Positions 11,601 through 22,517 are shown, numbered from the stretch's first letter. The stretch is DNA of 64,000 nt from Primulina eburnea (GCF_022965805.1 NC_133101.1:48440342-48504341); one strand, 5' to 3'. The notes: a model not told the origin generated them from the sequence alone. Program-made: numbers and translations.

Positions 11601-14600
11601 TGATATTTGGACAGTGTATGTTCGCGACATATGACAGGAGATGCAAGTGTGTTATCTCAACTGATCAAATACAGTGGTCCAAACATCAGTTTCGGGGACA
11701 ATTCCAAAGGTAGAACTGTGGGTAAGGGTAAGCTTATCCATGGCAACTTTACTTTTAAAGATGTTCTATTAGTAGAAAACCTGAAGTATAACTTGATTAG
11801 CATCAGTCAGTTATGCGACAGTGGATTCTTAGTACAATTTGACACAAACTCATGTTCAGTCAAAACTTCAACTGATGAAATCATACTAACTGGCAAACGT
11901 TGTGGAAACACATATAAAGTCAGTTGGAATGATCAAACTTATGCACCAGTTTATTTTATTGCTTCCAAATCATCTAGAAACTGGTTGTGGCATAAGAGAC
12001 TAAATCATTTAAACTTCAAATCCATTGCCTATCTGAGTAAACATGAACTTGTAACTGGTTTGCCCAAAATAGACTTTTCAAAAGAAAAACTTTGCTCAGC
12101 ATGTCAGTATGGTAAACAAATACGATATTCTTTTAAAAACAAGGGCGGTAAATCTTCATCCCGATGCTTAGAACTGTTGCACATGGATCTCTTTGGTCCT
12201 ATACCAGTCATGAGCTTAGGAGGAATGAAATACACCTTGGTAGTCGTAGATGATTTTTCAAGATTTACTTGGGTTATTTTCTCAAATCTAAAGATCATAC
12301 TACTTCGCAACTAATAAAGCTCTTCAAAATACTTTTAAATCAAAAATCAGTTGTAATTGATCGAATCAGTTCTGATCGAGGAACTGAATTCATTCATCAA
12401 ACTCTTTCAAATTTCCTAGAAAATGCTGGAATTAAGCATGAGCTCTCAGCAGCCAGAACTCCTCAGATAAATGGTGTAGCTGAGAGAAGAAATCGGACCC
12501 TTAAAGAAGCTGCTAGAACAATGCTTGTTGATTCTGGTATTTCTCAAAGATTTTGGGCAGAGGCAGTAAACACTGCGTGTTACACTCAGAACAGATCATT
12601 GATTAATAAGAATCATATGAAAACACCATATGAGATCTGGCACGGAAGAAAAAGTATAATTACTTAATTCAAAATATTCGGCTGCAGATGTTTTATTCTT
12701 GATAACGGTAAAAATTATTTAAAAGCGTTTGATGCTAAATCTGCAGAAGGAATATTTCTTGGATACTCATCAGTTAGCATAGCTTATAGAGTCTTCAACA
12801 AGAAAACTCTAAATGTTGAAGAACCTGCTCATGCTGATTTCGATGAAACTGAACTAACTGATAAGCCAACTGATCAAGTTGAGCTAGTTGATCGATTTAC
12901 AGATATCAGTTTGGAAGATGATGACAAAAATGAAAGTCATGGCAATCAAAACATACTTCAAACACCTGAACCAGAAGTACTGGACCAATCAGATATGCAG
13001 GAAGTCGTTGCTGATGATCAGTTGATAGAGCATAATGATAACATTCAAATACCAGTTGACGAAGCACCAACTGAGACTGAAAACTGTGTTCAGTTACCAA
13101 CTGAAGAAATTGATGATACAACAAATACTGAGTACAGATGGAGAAAATCACATCCACCTGAACTAGTAATAGGAAATCTATCTGATCCAGTAAGAACTCG
13201 CAATCAAATGCTAAATTTATTTATCTATTCAGCTTTTGTTTCACAAACCGAAGAAAACTGATGAAGCTCTTGCTGATCCTAACTGGGTAAATGCAATGCA
13301 ATGCAAGAAGAGCTAAATCAGTTCATTTATAACAATGTCTGGAATTTAGTTCCAAGACCAATTTCAAAAACTATTATAGGTAAAAAATGGGTATATAAAA
13401 ATAAACTGAACGAGGATGGTTCAGTTGGACGCAACAAAGCAAGAATAATGGCACAAGGATATAGGCAAGAAGAAGGAATTGACTATGATGAGACGTATGC
13501 TCCAGTTGCAAGACTGGAAGCAATCAGAATTTTTCTTGCTTATGCATCACACAAGAACTTAAAAGTCTATCAGATGGATGTCAAGAGTGCATTCCTGAAC
13601 GGTCAACTACAAGAGGAAGTATATGTTAAACAACCCCCAGGTTTTGTAAATCATAACTTTCCTGATCATGTATACCATTTGAACAAAGCCTTATATGGTC
13701 TTAAACAAGCTCCCAGAGCTTGGTACGAAACTCTTTCAAAATTTCTAACAGATCATGATTTTTCTTCTGGATCAGTTGATAAGACCTTGTTCAAATTTAC
13801 TAAGAATGATCACATTTTATTATTTCAAACTTATGTTGATGATATCATATTTGGGTCAACTAACCCCAAATTATGCGAAAAGCTTGCTAAGCTAATGCAG
13901 GATAAGTTTGAAATGAGTATGATGGGTGAACTGACATTCTTTCTTGGACTGCAAGTGAAGGAACTGGAAGCTGGTATATTCATCAGTCAAACTAATTATA
14001 CAAAGGAGCTGCTGAAGAATTTTGGTATGAAATCATATTCAGCTGCAAATACTCCCATGAGCTCATCAGTAAAATTGGACACTGATCAAGGCGGAATATC
14101 AGTTGAGGCGACACTATATCGAGGTTTAATAGGTTAATTGTTGTACCTAACTGCCAGTCGTCCTGATATTGTATTTTCTGTCTGTATGTGTGATAGATTT
14201 CAAGCAAATCCTAAGCAATCACATTTCTCAGCTGCTAAAAGAATTTTGAGATATCTTAAGGGTAAACAAAATGTAGGGTTATGGTATTCTAAAGACTCTA
14301 CTTTCAATTTAGTTGGATATTCAGATGCAGATTATGCAGGATGTAAGCTTGATCGTAAAAGTACAAGTGGATCTTGTCAGTTTCTAGGAGACAGATTGAT
14401 CTCTTGGTTCAGCAAAAAGCAGACATTCATAGCTACCTCAACGACTGAAGCAGAATACCTTGCTGCTGATAGTTGTTGTGCACAACTGATCTGGATCCAG
14501 CAACAACTGAGAGATTATGGAGTAAATACAAATGAACACCCATATTTTGTGACAATACGAGCACAATTGCCATCACCTATAATTCAGTTCTTCACTCAAG

Positions 14601-14776
14601 GACCAAGCATATAGATGTCAGGCACCACTTCATTAGAGATCATGTTTTGAAGAAGGACATTAGACTTGAGTATATTTCAACTGAACAACAAGCAGCTGGC
14701 ATCTTCACCAAACCATTACCCGAGACTAAGTTTTCTTACTTTCTCAATATTCTTGGTTTAATTGACTTGTCTTAAA
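11601..14776 (+). pseudogene. pol of SIRE-A (protease, integrase, RT, RNase H)
   Basis: The copia order is clear. The protease active site reads DSVCSRHMTG near 11607, with V for the expected G of DSG. The integrase has its HHCC zinc domain (WLWHKRLNHLN...CSACQYGK, 11980-12120) and core motifs LHMDLFGP, SSDRGTEF and NGVAERRNRTLKE. RT spans 13301-14130, with the active site YVDDIIFG intact near 13833. RNase H follows (YSDADYAGCKLDRKSTSG near 14320), and the frame ends [12 protein letters not shown] near 14705 and LGLIDLS with a stop at 14774. Damage seen: a frameshift near 12290, stops at 12665, 13259 and 14135, and a frameshift near 14555. Confidence 0.9.
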
Positions 14777-14851
14777 ATTATTATTGATGTTGTTTTACTA
14801 ATAAATTTATTTGCAGAAAATAAGAACACAACAACAAATTAGAAATGATAC

Positions 14852-14857
14852 TTTATT
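14852..14857 (-). terminator. Minus-strand AATAAA signal behind antisense ORF 1 of SIRE-A
   Basis: TTTATT on the plus strand reads AATAAA on the minus strand, about 20 bases past the last codons of antisense ORF 1. It fits a plant polyadenylation signal. Confidence 0.4.
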
Positions 14858-14873
14858 AAGAATAAAATCGATC

Positions 14874-15286
14874 TCATCTTACAAAAGATATCTTAGAACC
14901 AACTGAATCTTGCCACTCTGTAATCCAATTATTCAACTCATAAATTCAGATTCTAGAAAATGATTCAGTTGTAGAAATCTTCTCAATCACATGCCATTAC
15001 TTCCATAACATTGCATGTAACAGAACATTGTCATCAACCAGGTCTGTAACATGCCTGACTTCAAAACGATTAATGTATTTTCTTGTTGTTGCTGCTTGAG
15101 CACGAGAAGGAGCAGCACCACTACTACTTATCCTCTGTAATCATGAATTTTGAACCATGTTTACATCAATTTCGTCAAGACATATTCCTCCATCGTCTTC
15201 TTCAACTCTTCTAAATAAGGACTTAATTGATCAGTAACTTGAATATGCGTACTGCTACATGCATCAGAATTACTTGAATCCGACAT
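14874..15286 (-). pseudogene. Antisense ORF 1 of SIRE-A (degenerate)
   Basis: On the minus strand an ATG at 15286 (MSDSSNSDACSSTHIQ) lies about 40 bases past a clear TATA box. The frame is open for 42 codons (to LEELKKTMEEYVLTKLM) and then continues in broken frames: RISSSGAAPSRAQAATTRKY, INRFEVRHVTDLVDDN and later WITEWQDSV. Two or more frame changes and stops make it a pseudogene. I do not recognise the protein. Its Ser-rich start resembles that of antisense ORF 2 (MADTSSSSAS), so the two may be tandem paralogues; this is a guess. The SIRE-2 copies lack an equivalent. Confidence 0.4.
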
Positions 15287-15324
15287 ATTGAACTGTTATT
15301 GTCTCACATTTTATCTCTCTCGTC

Positions 15325-15333
15325 TTATTTATA
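15325..15333 (-). promoter_or_regulatory. TATA box of antisense ORF 1
   Basis: The minus strand reads GTCTATAAATAAGACG, a near-perfect plant TATA box, 39 bases upstream of the antisense ATG at 15286. Confidence 0.5.
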
Positions 15334-15561
15334 GACATGTGACATTAAATGTTGAAGAAACCAAAGAGTCTCAAGTCAACCAAAGCGTTTTTCCTATTTT
15401 ACCCAGGCTTTTTATTTATCAGTTTTTACTTATCAACTGATATCAGTTTGTCATCTATTACTTAATGCTTAACTGATTCCAGTTCGCAATTCATATATAA
15501 CAACTGATGAAATCTATCATTTGCAGGAAAGAGAAAAACAAAGTAAAGCTCATATAAATAC

Positions 15562-15567
15562 TTTATT
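15562..15567 (-). terminator. Minus-strand AATAAA signal behind antisense ORF 2 of SIRE-A
   Basis: The minus strand reads GAATAAAGTA 36 bases beyond the stop codon of antisense ORF 2 (15603). It fits a plant polyadenylation signal. Confidence 0.45.
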
Positions 15568-15602
15568 CAACCATAAACGTTTGCACGGATTACATCATCA
15601 TA

Positions 15603-15964
15603 TTATTCCTCTACAACAATTATCCACATTTTCAACCAAGTGGATAAAGGTGCGGTAGATCTCTTGACAAGGCTCTGAGAAACAGCTATGCGCTTAAGGA
15701 TTTTCAGCTCCTTTCGAAGCATTAGCTGATAAATATGACCATCCTTAAAGATGTCCACCCACACAGCTATGTTCAAGTGCTCCCGCACTTTTCTCAACTC
15801 TGCCACCAGTTCGGGAGTGATAGCCTCTCCAGTATTATACAGGAACTCAAGCTTCTGTAACTTTTCCCAGTAGTGAAGACTCTTATAGAAGACTTCATCT
15901 TTATAACCGTCTTCCTGGCTTCCAGAGCAAACGGCGAAGCACTTGAGCTACTCGTATCTGCCAT
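15603..15964 (-). pseudogene. Antisense ORF 2 of SIRE-A (homologue of the SIRE-2 antisense ORF)
   Basis: The likely start is the minus-strand ATG at 15964 (MADTSSSSASPFALEARKTV), 54 bases past a TATA box. A one-base shift near 15900 moves the frame to DEVFYKSLHYWEKLQKLEFL, then VAELRKVREHLNIAVWVDIF, KDGHIYQLMLRKELKILKRI and a stop at 15603. The C-terminal half aligns with the antisense ORFs of SIRE-2a (22585-22932) and SIRE-2b (43622-43969): shared positions include R..HL..A...DIF, G.(V/I)Y.L.L.KE.K.L and IA.S. The DNA has diverged much more than the protein pattern, which argues for past coding selection. Probably helical and charged; no known family recognised. Confidence 0.6.
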
Positions 15965-16017
15965 TCTTTTTGTCTTGAGTATTTTCACCAATATGACTGA
16001 AACTAACCGTGTTACTT

Positions 16018-16026
16018 CTATTTATA
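16018..16026 (-). promoter_or_regulatory. TATA box of antisense ORF 2
   Basis: The minus strand reads CGGCTATAAATAGAAG, a strong plant TATA box, 54 bases upstream of the antisense ATG at 15964. On the other side of the same intergenic block is the plus-strand TATA of the third ORF (16453), so the block 16018-16460 looks like a divergent promoter. Confidence 0.55.
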
Positions 16027-16369
16027 GCCGAAAAACATGGAAGTTGAAGGGCCGTCAATGTTTCAGCAAACGATAAACTTTCTGACCCTTAAATTTATTT
16101 TATATCATCACTTTAATTATCATATGCATATATTAAGGGGGAATAATGGTTTTAAAATGCTAACTGAGAAGAAAAATGTTAGTAAACTCTCAACTAAAAG
16201 GATTCAGTCTTACAACTGATCGTTCAGTTGGGTATTTCACTAATCTTCTCATATAAGTTAACTAATTAACCATATTATATTCTAAATCAAGTGACGTGAC
16301 TGTCTGCTATATAATGATGTATCTTATTTATAAAAAAAAACGTGGAAGCATTTGAACCGTTTAAATTGT

Positions 16370-16465
16370 ACTCACGTTTACAGCACACGTACACACGTTT
16401 TTATTCAATTTTTTTTTGGACTGACACGTGTCCCGAATTTGAACAGTCACTACATATAAATGATT
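16370..16465 (+). promoter_or_regulatory. Promoter of the third ORF of SIRE-A
   Basis: ACATATAAATGATT at 16452-16465 is a TATA box about 110 bases upstream of the ATG at 16574. Upstream lie CACGTTT, CACACGTACACACG and a G-box GACACGTGTC near 16422. These ACGT-core sites are typical bZIP/bHLH targets in plant promoters. The start of RNA would fall near 16485, giving a 5' leader of about 90 bases. Confidence 0.5.
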
Positions 16466-16573
16466 CCCCGCTTCAATTCAGTTTTCTTTCTTACGCGTAC
16501 ATCATCTCTCAGAGCAAACTCATACACTCAGAGCTTATATTTCGCAAAATTTCAGGTTTTCTTACTCTCAGCA

Positions 16574-19276
16574 ATGGAAAATCAGATCCCTGCTCATCTA
16601 TTGAACGCTATGGCTATCAAATTTGAATCCACTTTATCAGTCGAAGAAGTCGATGTGAAAAATGTATTTCAGAAGCTTGAATCAGCTGGGCTGAGGATAT
16701 TCTTAGGGCAATACTCGCAGGAGATTTTCCCAAAAGAACTCCAGGACCTCTACTCAAATGGATATATCGACTCTGATGGAAGCATCATTTCCACTATTAA
16801 TGGTCAGTTGGTGACCATTTCTGAAGATTCTTTCAGAGAAATCTTTTCATTACCTTCTGATGGACTGGTACACCTTGATGCTGTTAAAGCATCAGATATT
16901 GAAGAAATGCAAACTGCACTCTCTGCTGATGGACGAAAAATCAAAGTTTCCGATCCTAAGAAGGAATTGAAGCATGAGGTTTAGTTGCTGGCTGATATCG
17001 TAGCCAAAGGGCTATTGGCAAGGCAGGATCGTTTGCTGCCCAGACTCTGGAAAAATTTCAAGCTATTACGGTTATTATGACTGGAAGAAAATTCAACTCG
17101 AAGCAACTTATTCTCAGTATCTTGAAGAATATGTTTTCCTCCACCAAGCAATCCAAAGGATTTGCAGTGCCGCTGAGCTATTTGATGAAAGTCAAAGGGT
17201 TGGTGGCTGATGATTCTGAGCGATTTTCTAAATTCAAAATTTTCAATGGGAAGAATGTTCTGCCTCCCAAGACTAAATTAGATATCTCTCCTGATCAGTT
17301 CGTGAAGATCAAGAAGGAGATTGGGACGCAACAGGCTGCTCTCAAATCAGTTAAACAGGCCAAGACATTGGCTCAACTGAAGGCAGTTAAAAGAAAACTA
17401 ATTATCAGAACATCCGAATCCGAGAAAACGCCATCTCCAAAAGTTGCCAAGAAACCAAGAACACAAAGGACAAAATTACCAACCACAGTAGAATCTATTC
17501 CTACTGAAAGGCTGAAATCTTCGAATGCCCAACAACCTATCAAAGCAGTTCCCCTGAAGATCATCCCACCAGAAATCTCAGCTGATGCGACAAAGGAAAC
17601 AGTTAGGATCAAAGCTCCTCTAATTCATATCAATCGTCCTGCTGTTTTAGCACCTGCCAGACCCAAAGGTATAAAGATTACAGAACTGGTGGATACTACT
17701 CGTACTAGATTGAAAATTCCACACATCCTCAGTACTGAAAAAGGCAAAGGCAAATTGATTGAAGAACCTAGGCCATCCAATTTCATTCAAACCCATATTG
17801 ACCTTGTTTGGGAACAGGGTAATAATTTTGCAGCATCAAAACTTCAATCCTATGATGCCTGGACCGCTTACAGAACTCAAATTTTTGCTAAGCAGCTGAA
17901 AAAGAAATCCCAGCTGAACAAGTTTATCAAACTGGAAGCAATTGTCCTCAAGATGGTCAAATCTGCCACATTTTTTCGGGCTTTGGAGAGGAAAAACTAT
18001 TTTTTAAATCAAATTCGAGCTAAGAAGCTATCTCAACTGCTTGAGAAATTGAAGGCAAACTACATTCCCACCAATCCAACTGCCTATAATGATCGAGCTG
18101 TGATCACTCAGCTAGATATCGATCTTACTAGTTTGCAAGCTCAGATAAAAGTGTGGGAAATGAATCAGGAGTTAGTTCTTCCTGGGAAGCCTCTGAAGAA
18201 GAAGAAGAAGAAGAAGAACCCTCGTCTCAGCAGAAAGAGCCATCCTCAGAACAAACTATTGTTACAACTTAAGAAATAGTTCAGGATGTGCCACAATCAT
18301 CTGCTGTGGAACATCAGCTGTACTCTGAAGCCGAGTTGAATTTTTCCAACATTGATGAAATTATTCAAGCAATGGTGACAGAATCCATTATTAGTGAATA
18401 CATTTCTGAAGAAGTTGATCACTCAAATGATCAAATAACTCAAGAGGTTCCTATCTCAACAGAAGCACCAGTTCAGCCTGATGTTTCTGAACTAAAGGAG
18501 CAAACAGTGGTGCCTACTCAATCACTAAATCAACAGATTGCTGAAAAACTTTCAATTGATGAACCAGCACGAACATCAGAGGACTATCAAATAGATGTCT
18601 CAGTTCCTGACCCTCTCACTGAAGATCTTATTCAGGAGGAAAGCCCAATTTGTGATCAACATCAATCCTCATCTCCTCCAGTCCAAGTAGCAGTCACTGA
18701 GACAGATGTTCCAGCACAGACTGTTTCTGAAACAATATTATCTGATAGGACCATGGTGGTCTTTGATCAAGTCTCTCATGAACCAAGAACATCTGATCAG
18801 TCACCTCCTCCTCAATCCACAGAAATGGATCTTGTTCTTGAAGAAATCCAGAATATGCACCACAATATGCAGCAGCTGATTACTGAAATCAAGAAAATTC
18901 AATCCACACAATTTCTCATACTGTCAAATTGGATTCTTCCATTGAATTTAATTCAGCAAAACTGAAATCCAATCAAGCAAACATGGAGTCTCTTACCAAA
19001 ACAGTGGATGGGATGAAGAATAACAAAGGTCTAGCTCAAAGTCTCTTTACAACTCAGGATATAATCAGTAAATGAGTTGAGCGATTAGAAACTTCTGTTT
19101 CTAATAAAATGGAATTGCTGCAGACTTCTTTTCAATCTACTGTCTCAAGTATCTCCTCAGATGTCAAACTTCTTTCCACTGACGTTCGAAAATTATCTAT
19201 GAAGATGGAGTTGTTTGACAAAAAGGGGTAAGAGATCAAAGAGATTTTAGAACAACAAAATAAATCTTCTCATTAA
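16574..19276 (+). pseudogene. Third ORF of SIRE-A (env-position plant retroelement protein)
   Basis: From the ATG at 16574 (MENQIPAHLLNAMAIKFEST) the frame runs to 16984 and carries FLGQYSQEIFPKELQDLYSN and ISTINGQLVTISEDSFREIF. After a stop and frameshifts (16984-17075) comes the LLADIVAKGLLA block and then an open frame 17077-18279 (SKGFAVPLSYLMK, long Lys-rich linker, helical EAIVLKMVKSATFFRALE segment). Further frames 18288-18965 are Pro/Ser/Gln-rich and acidic, and the end (to 19276) is coiled-coil-like. Total about 900 codons with at least three breaks. The same domain order is in SIRE-2b, and the core matches a plant-specific retroelement domain I recall from Gesneriaceae. I see no signal peptide or transmembrane segment, so it is not an evident envelope protein. 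Function unknown. Confidence 0.75.
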
Positions 19277-19387
19277 AGAAAAATCTCTACAGATTCGTGT
19301 AGTCCATTATTCAGTTGATCAATCTCTTATTTTATCTACAATGAGTTCAAACGTTCAGTTATTATTTACTTAGTTTCGTCAAACACC

Positions 19388-19401
19388 ATAAAGGGGGAAA
19401 T
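19388..19401 (+). other. Polypurine tract of SIRE-A
   Basis: ATAAAGGGGGAAAT directly precedes the TG of the 3' LTR at 19402, where plus-strand DNA synthesis would start. Confidence 0.85.
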
Positions 19402-20430
19402 TGTTGGAAACTAAATTCCGGCGTTTGACCAAATACGAACCAACTGAACTCAGCAACTGATCGAGTAAACTGAACTCAGCAACTGAATCTAGTAAACTAT
19501 TCTACTCAACTGAAACGCAATTCAGTTATTCTCACCAGCAAATCTGGAACACGTCAACCGACAGATAATACATTCAGCCGTATGATTTTAAGCTAAGCAT
19601 CCTCCAACTAAACATGTCTCGAGAAAGAACATTCAACCAACAAAGAGACATAGAAGACTGCAACTGAATGTGAAACGCCGCACTTCAACCAATACGGCTT
19701 AGAAAAACGTATCTCGGCTAAAGCAGTTAAGACGCCGCATTACAATAAATGAGGCAAACAATGCCCAAGAAATAATGAAGTGGCAATCAACGGATAGCAC
19801 TTTGAAAGAAATGAGGCAATAAATGAGGCAAACAATGCCCAAGATATGACAGAAGAACAGCTGAACAAAAAGTAGATTACTCTATTCAAAGCTTGATGTT
19901 ACTCTGCCAAAATCTTAGCTCACTCTTACTTGATTTATTCGTAGCAGTTAAGGCTACAATTTGAGCTCACTAGCACTTTGAAATAATCGTTGAATTCGAT
20001 AGTGCTAAGATCAGTTACGCACAGAGAACATTTTGTAATACTGAGAGTTTCAGATTTTGGCAGTGATAAGTCCAAACTGAAGTGGGCCAGTACAATTCTT
20101 GTATTCGATCAAAGTCTTTTAGTGGAAATCTTATCCTTGAGATAGAAGGGATGACGTAGGAGTAATTGAAATCTCCGAACATCCAGAAACAATTTTTGTG
20201 TATTTTCTTTCAGTTTCGTATTCTATCTTTCAGACAGTTACTTTCCGTAACTACTTTAGTTTAACTGATTGTTATTGACCAACAAGATTCCGAGAATCAG
20301 TTTGCCACCAAACTAAACTCAAAATTCGAAAAGATCAGTTTTAATTGAGAGTGTTTATTCAACCCCCCTTCTAAACTGTAGTATCCCGATGCCTAATTTG
20401 AGTTAATTATTGGATTAATTATATTTCGGA

Positions 20431-20650
20431 GGGTTCGGATCGTCCGATCAGGGTTCGGATCGTCCGAGCCAGGTGGCTGGACCCGTGGAAGACATGCAGG
20501 GTTCGGATCGTCCGATCAGGGTTCGGATCGTCCGAGACAGGTGGCTGGACCCGTGGAAGACATGCAGGGTTCGGATCGTCCGATCAGGGTTCGGAAGGTC
20601 CGAAGTGTACCGGATCGGATCTTCCGAAGTGGATCGGATCTTCCGATCGT
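20431..20650 (+). repeat. TTCGGATCGTCCGA palindrome array in solo LTR D
   Basis: Eight near-palindromes of the form TTCGGATCGTCCGA lie here. Part is a 68-bp tandem repeat (starts at 20431, 20499, 20567), each unit with two palindromes and an AGGTGGCTGGACCCGTGG spacer. Later copies change to ATCGGATCTTCCGA. The TATA box at 20655 follows directly, so this is probably the enhancer part of U3. Confidence 0.85.
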
Positions 20651-20654
20651 TGAC

Positions 20655-20663
20655 TATAAATAG
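20655..20663 (+). promoter_or_regulatory. TATA box of solo LTR D
   Basis: GACTATAAATAGAGG is a canonical plant TATA box directly after the palindrome array. Confidence 0.7.
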
Positions 20664-21715
20664 AGGCGCGAGGCTTCACTTTTTACTCGCCAATTCCGAG
20701 TGTTCCAGAGCGTTTTAGTCGTTTCTGATGGGTTTCTAGTCTTTTCCCGAGGTTCAGGCACTAGCGGGGAGCTACTGGTTTTGTAACGGAACTGTGCTCT
20801 AGTTGGGAGCTAGCGGCATCAATGGGCTGACTACGGACGCAGGCTTGAGTCTAGGGCTGATTGCTAGGATCTACTGGTTTGAGGTACGAAAGTACTATCC
20901 GAGATATCCTGGTCGAGTATACATTCTTATATGTGTTGCATGATTATTTGCTGCATTGATATATGTCATATGATGCATGCTATTATGTCACGTTTATTAC
21001 TGCATGTTACATTTCATCTTGAGCCGTATCTCTTTCGAGATAGCCTTTATTGTTGAGCTGTATCTCTTTCGAGATAAGCTATATCTTGTGGGGCCGCTCA
21101 GCCCTGTCTTGTGGACGCATGGACACCGAGAGTACACAGTGGCCGACGGGTCCGGAGGGCTTCGGTGATCCGGGACATTTTAGGTCCACGTCTGATCTTG
21201 TAGTGGATGCAGTGACCCAGAGGAGTACCGCGCGGCACTATCCACTTGGCGCCTCTAGACTGAGCATATTGAGATCTTTTGTGACTCCTGTTTCTTGACT
21301 ACCCTGGTATCATATCATAGCATGTGCATTTCATATAGGCTTGTATACTCATGCTTTTGTACTGAGCGTTCTTATCGCTCACGTCCTCGGTTTTGTTTAT
21401 CTTGGACACCCCATTCCTACGGGGCAGGCCTCAGGTTGGATGGCTCAGGAGGAGGATGAGGAGGACGTGGAGTAGCCGGTTGAGTTATTTCTTCAGTACT
21501 GCTTTGTTTCGATATGGTTGTACCGCATACTTTCATTTTAGTTTGAATTGTTCTGGATTTTCGATTGGGTTGTATATCTATCATTTGTTGACCTTTTCCG
21601 CCATTATCTCTGATTGTTATTAATTAAGTTAATTGCATGCTTAATTCTTGTTTAGTAGGTGATTCTGGAACGGGTCACTACATAAACACTCTTGATACAT
21701 TAATCGATCCTATCA

Positions 21716-22055
21716 GATTATATTCTTACCGGAGTTATCTAGTTGTTGTCGTGTTTGTATGTGTGCATGACAACAGGTGGGACAGGATCAGGGTCAAAAA
21801 GAGAATGAGAGATTGTAGTTAGCGTGGAGATCCAGATCAGAAGTAGATAGGTTTCAGCACTTGATATATAGTAGTTGGACCCTAGTTTATTTTAATGTAT
21901 TGAGTACAAGACATGTGCTTTACTTTTGATATGTATATCAGACTGATTCCATTACGTTCCGAAGTTGTATAAAAAAAATTTAGACCCTGTTTATCTTAAT
22001 TGATTGAATTATTCCCAAAACGATTAAGAAATGAATTAGCGTCCAGGTCCCCACA
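21716..22055 (+). repeat. LTR of element F, downstream part
   Basis: It resumes the B-like LTR (CTTACCGGAGTT...GTTGTTGTCGTGTTTGTATGTGTGCATGACAACAGGTGGGACAGGATC-type order, as in B near 26255-26320) and ends GGTCCCCACA at 22055, as the B LTR does. SIRE-2a RNase H starts at the next base, so F sits in a SIRE-2 copy. Confidence 0.75.
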
Positions 22056-22417
22056 AGCAAGAACAAACGTTTATTGCCATATCAACCGCTGAAGCAGAGT
22101 ATCTTGTAGTTGGAAGTTGTTCTCAAATGTTGTGGATGCAACAGCAGCTTAAAGCCTACGAAATTCAAACCGCTGAATCTCCTATCTTCTGTAACAACAC
22201 AAGTGCAATGACAATCACATACAATCATGTCTTGCACTCTCGAACAAAGCACATTGGCATTAGACATTATTTTATCTGAGAACATGTAATGAAGAAAGAG
22301 ATTCATTTTGAATATGTCCCAACAGATCAGCAGGCAGCAGACATATTCACCAAACCACTGTCAGATGCTAAGTTTTCTTACTTCCGAAATATTCTTAGAT
22401 TAATTGATTTATCTTAA
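22056..22417 (+). pseudogene. RNase H end of pol, SIRE-2a
   Basis: The frame starts inside the RNase H motif (TFIAISTAEAEYL), continues with QMLWMQQQLKAYEIQTAESP, HSRTKHIGIRHYFI, a stop, then [19 protein letters not shown] and ends LRLIDLS with a stop at 22415-22417. The rest of pol is absent upstream. It is over 90% like 43094-43454 in SIRE-2b by eye. Confidence 0.85.
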
Positions 22418-22517
22418 TCTCTTTAACATTTTTATATGTTGATTCATTTCCAAGAGTAAGCGCATTAAATAATAATCAGAAAGCATAAAAAGAGACAGGC
22501 AATAAACATAATAAAAT

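Larger units (their letters stand above)
20377..21682 (+). mobile_element. Solo LTR D (1306 bp) in the 3' LTR of SIRE-A
   Basis: It begins TGTAGTATCC and ends GGTCACTACA (inverted TGTAGT/ACTACA) and is flanked by TAAAC at 20372-20376 and 21683-21687. No coding domain is inside. The 3' half (near 21361-21440: TCACGTCCTCGG, CACCCCATTCCTACGGGGCAGG) resembles LTRs of plant Ty3 chromoviruses, so I place it there with moderate certainty. Upstream of a TATA box at 20655 is a palindrome array. Short frames here are not genes. Confidence 0.9.
19402..21715 (+). repeat. 3' LTR of SIRE-A, split by solo LTR D
   Basis: It begins TGTTGGAAAC at 19402, runs to 20376, is broken by solo LTR D, and resumes from the TAAAC duplication at 21683 to TATCA at 21715. 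Without the insert it is close to 1 kb. The first 150 bases are dense in AACTGA words. It is followed at 21716 by the second part of LTR F, so SIRE-A sits inside that LTR. The SIRE-A target duplication cannot be shown, because the 5' LTR start is deleted. Confidence 0.85.

Noticed and set aside
17077..18279. A separate 400-aa host gene
   Set aside because: It is the middle of the SIRE-A third ORF: it lies between pol and PPT, and neighbouring frames carry the rest of the same domain order.
20431..20650. CRISPR-like array of short palindromic repeats (also at 28140-28620, 33880-34245, 46881-47121)
   Set aside because: Repeat and spacer lengths vary, there are no cas genes, and the DNA is clearly plant retrotransposon LTR.
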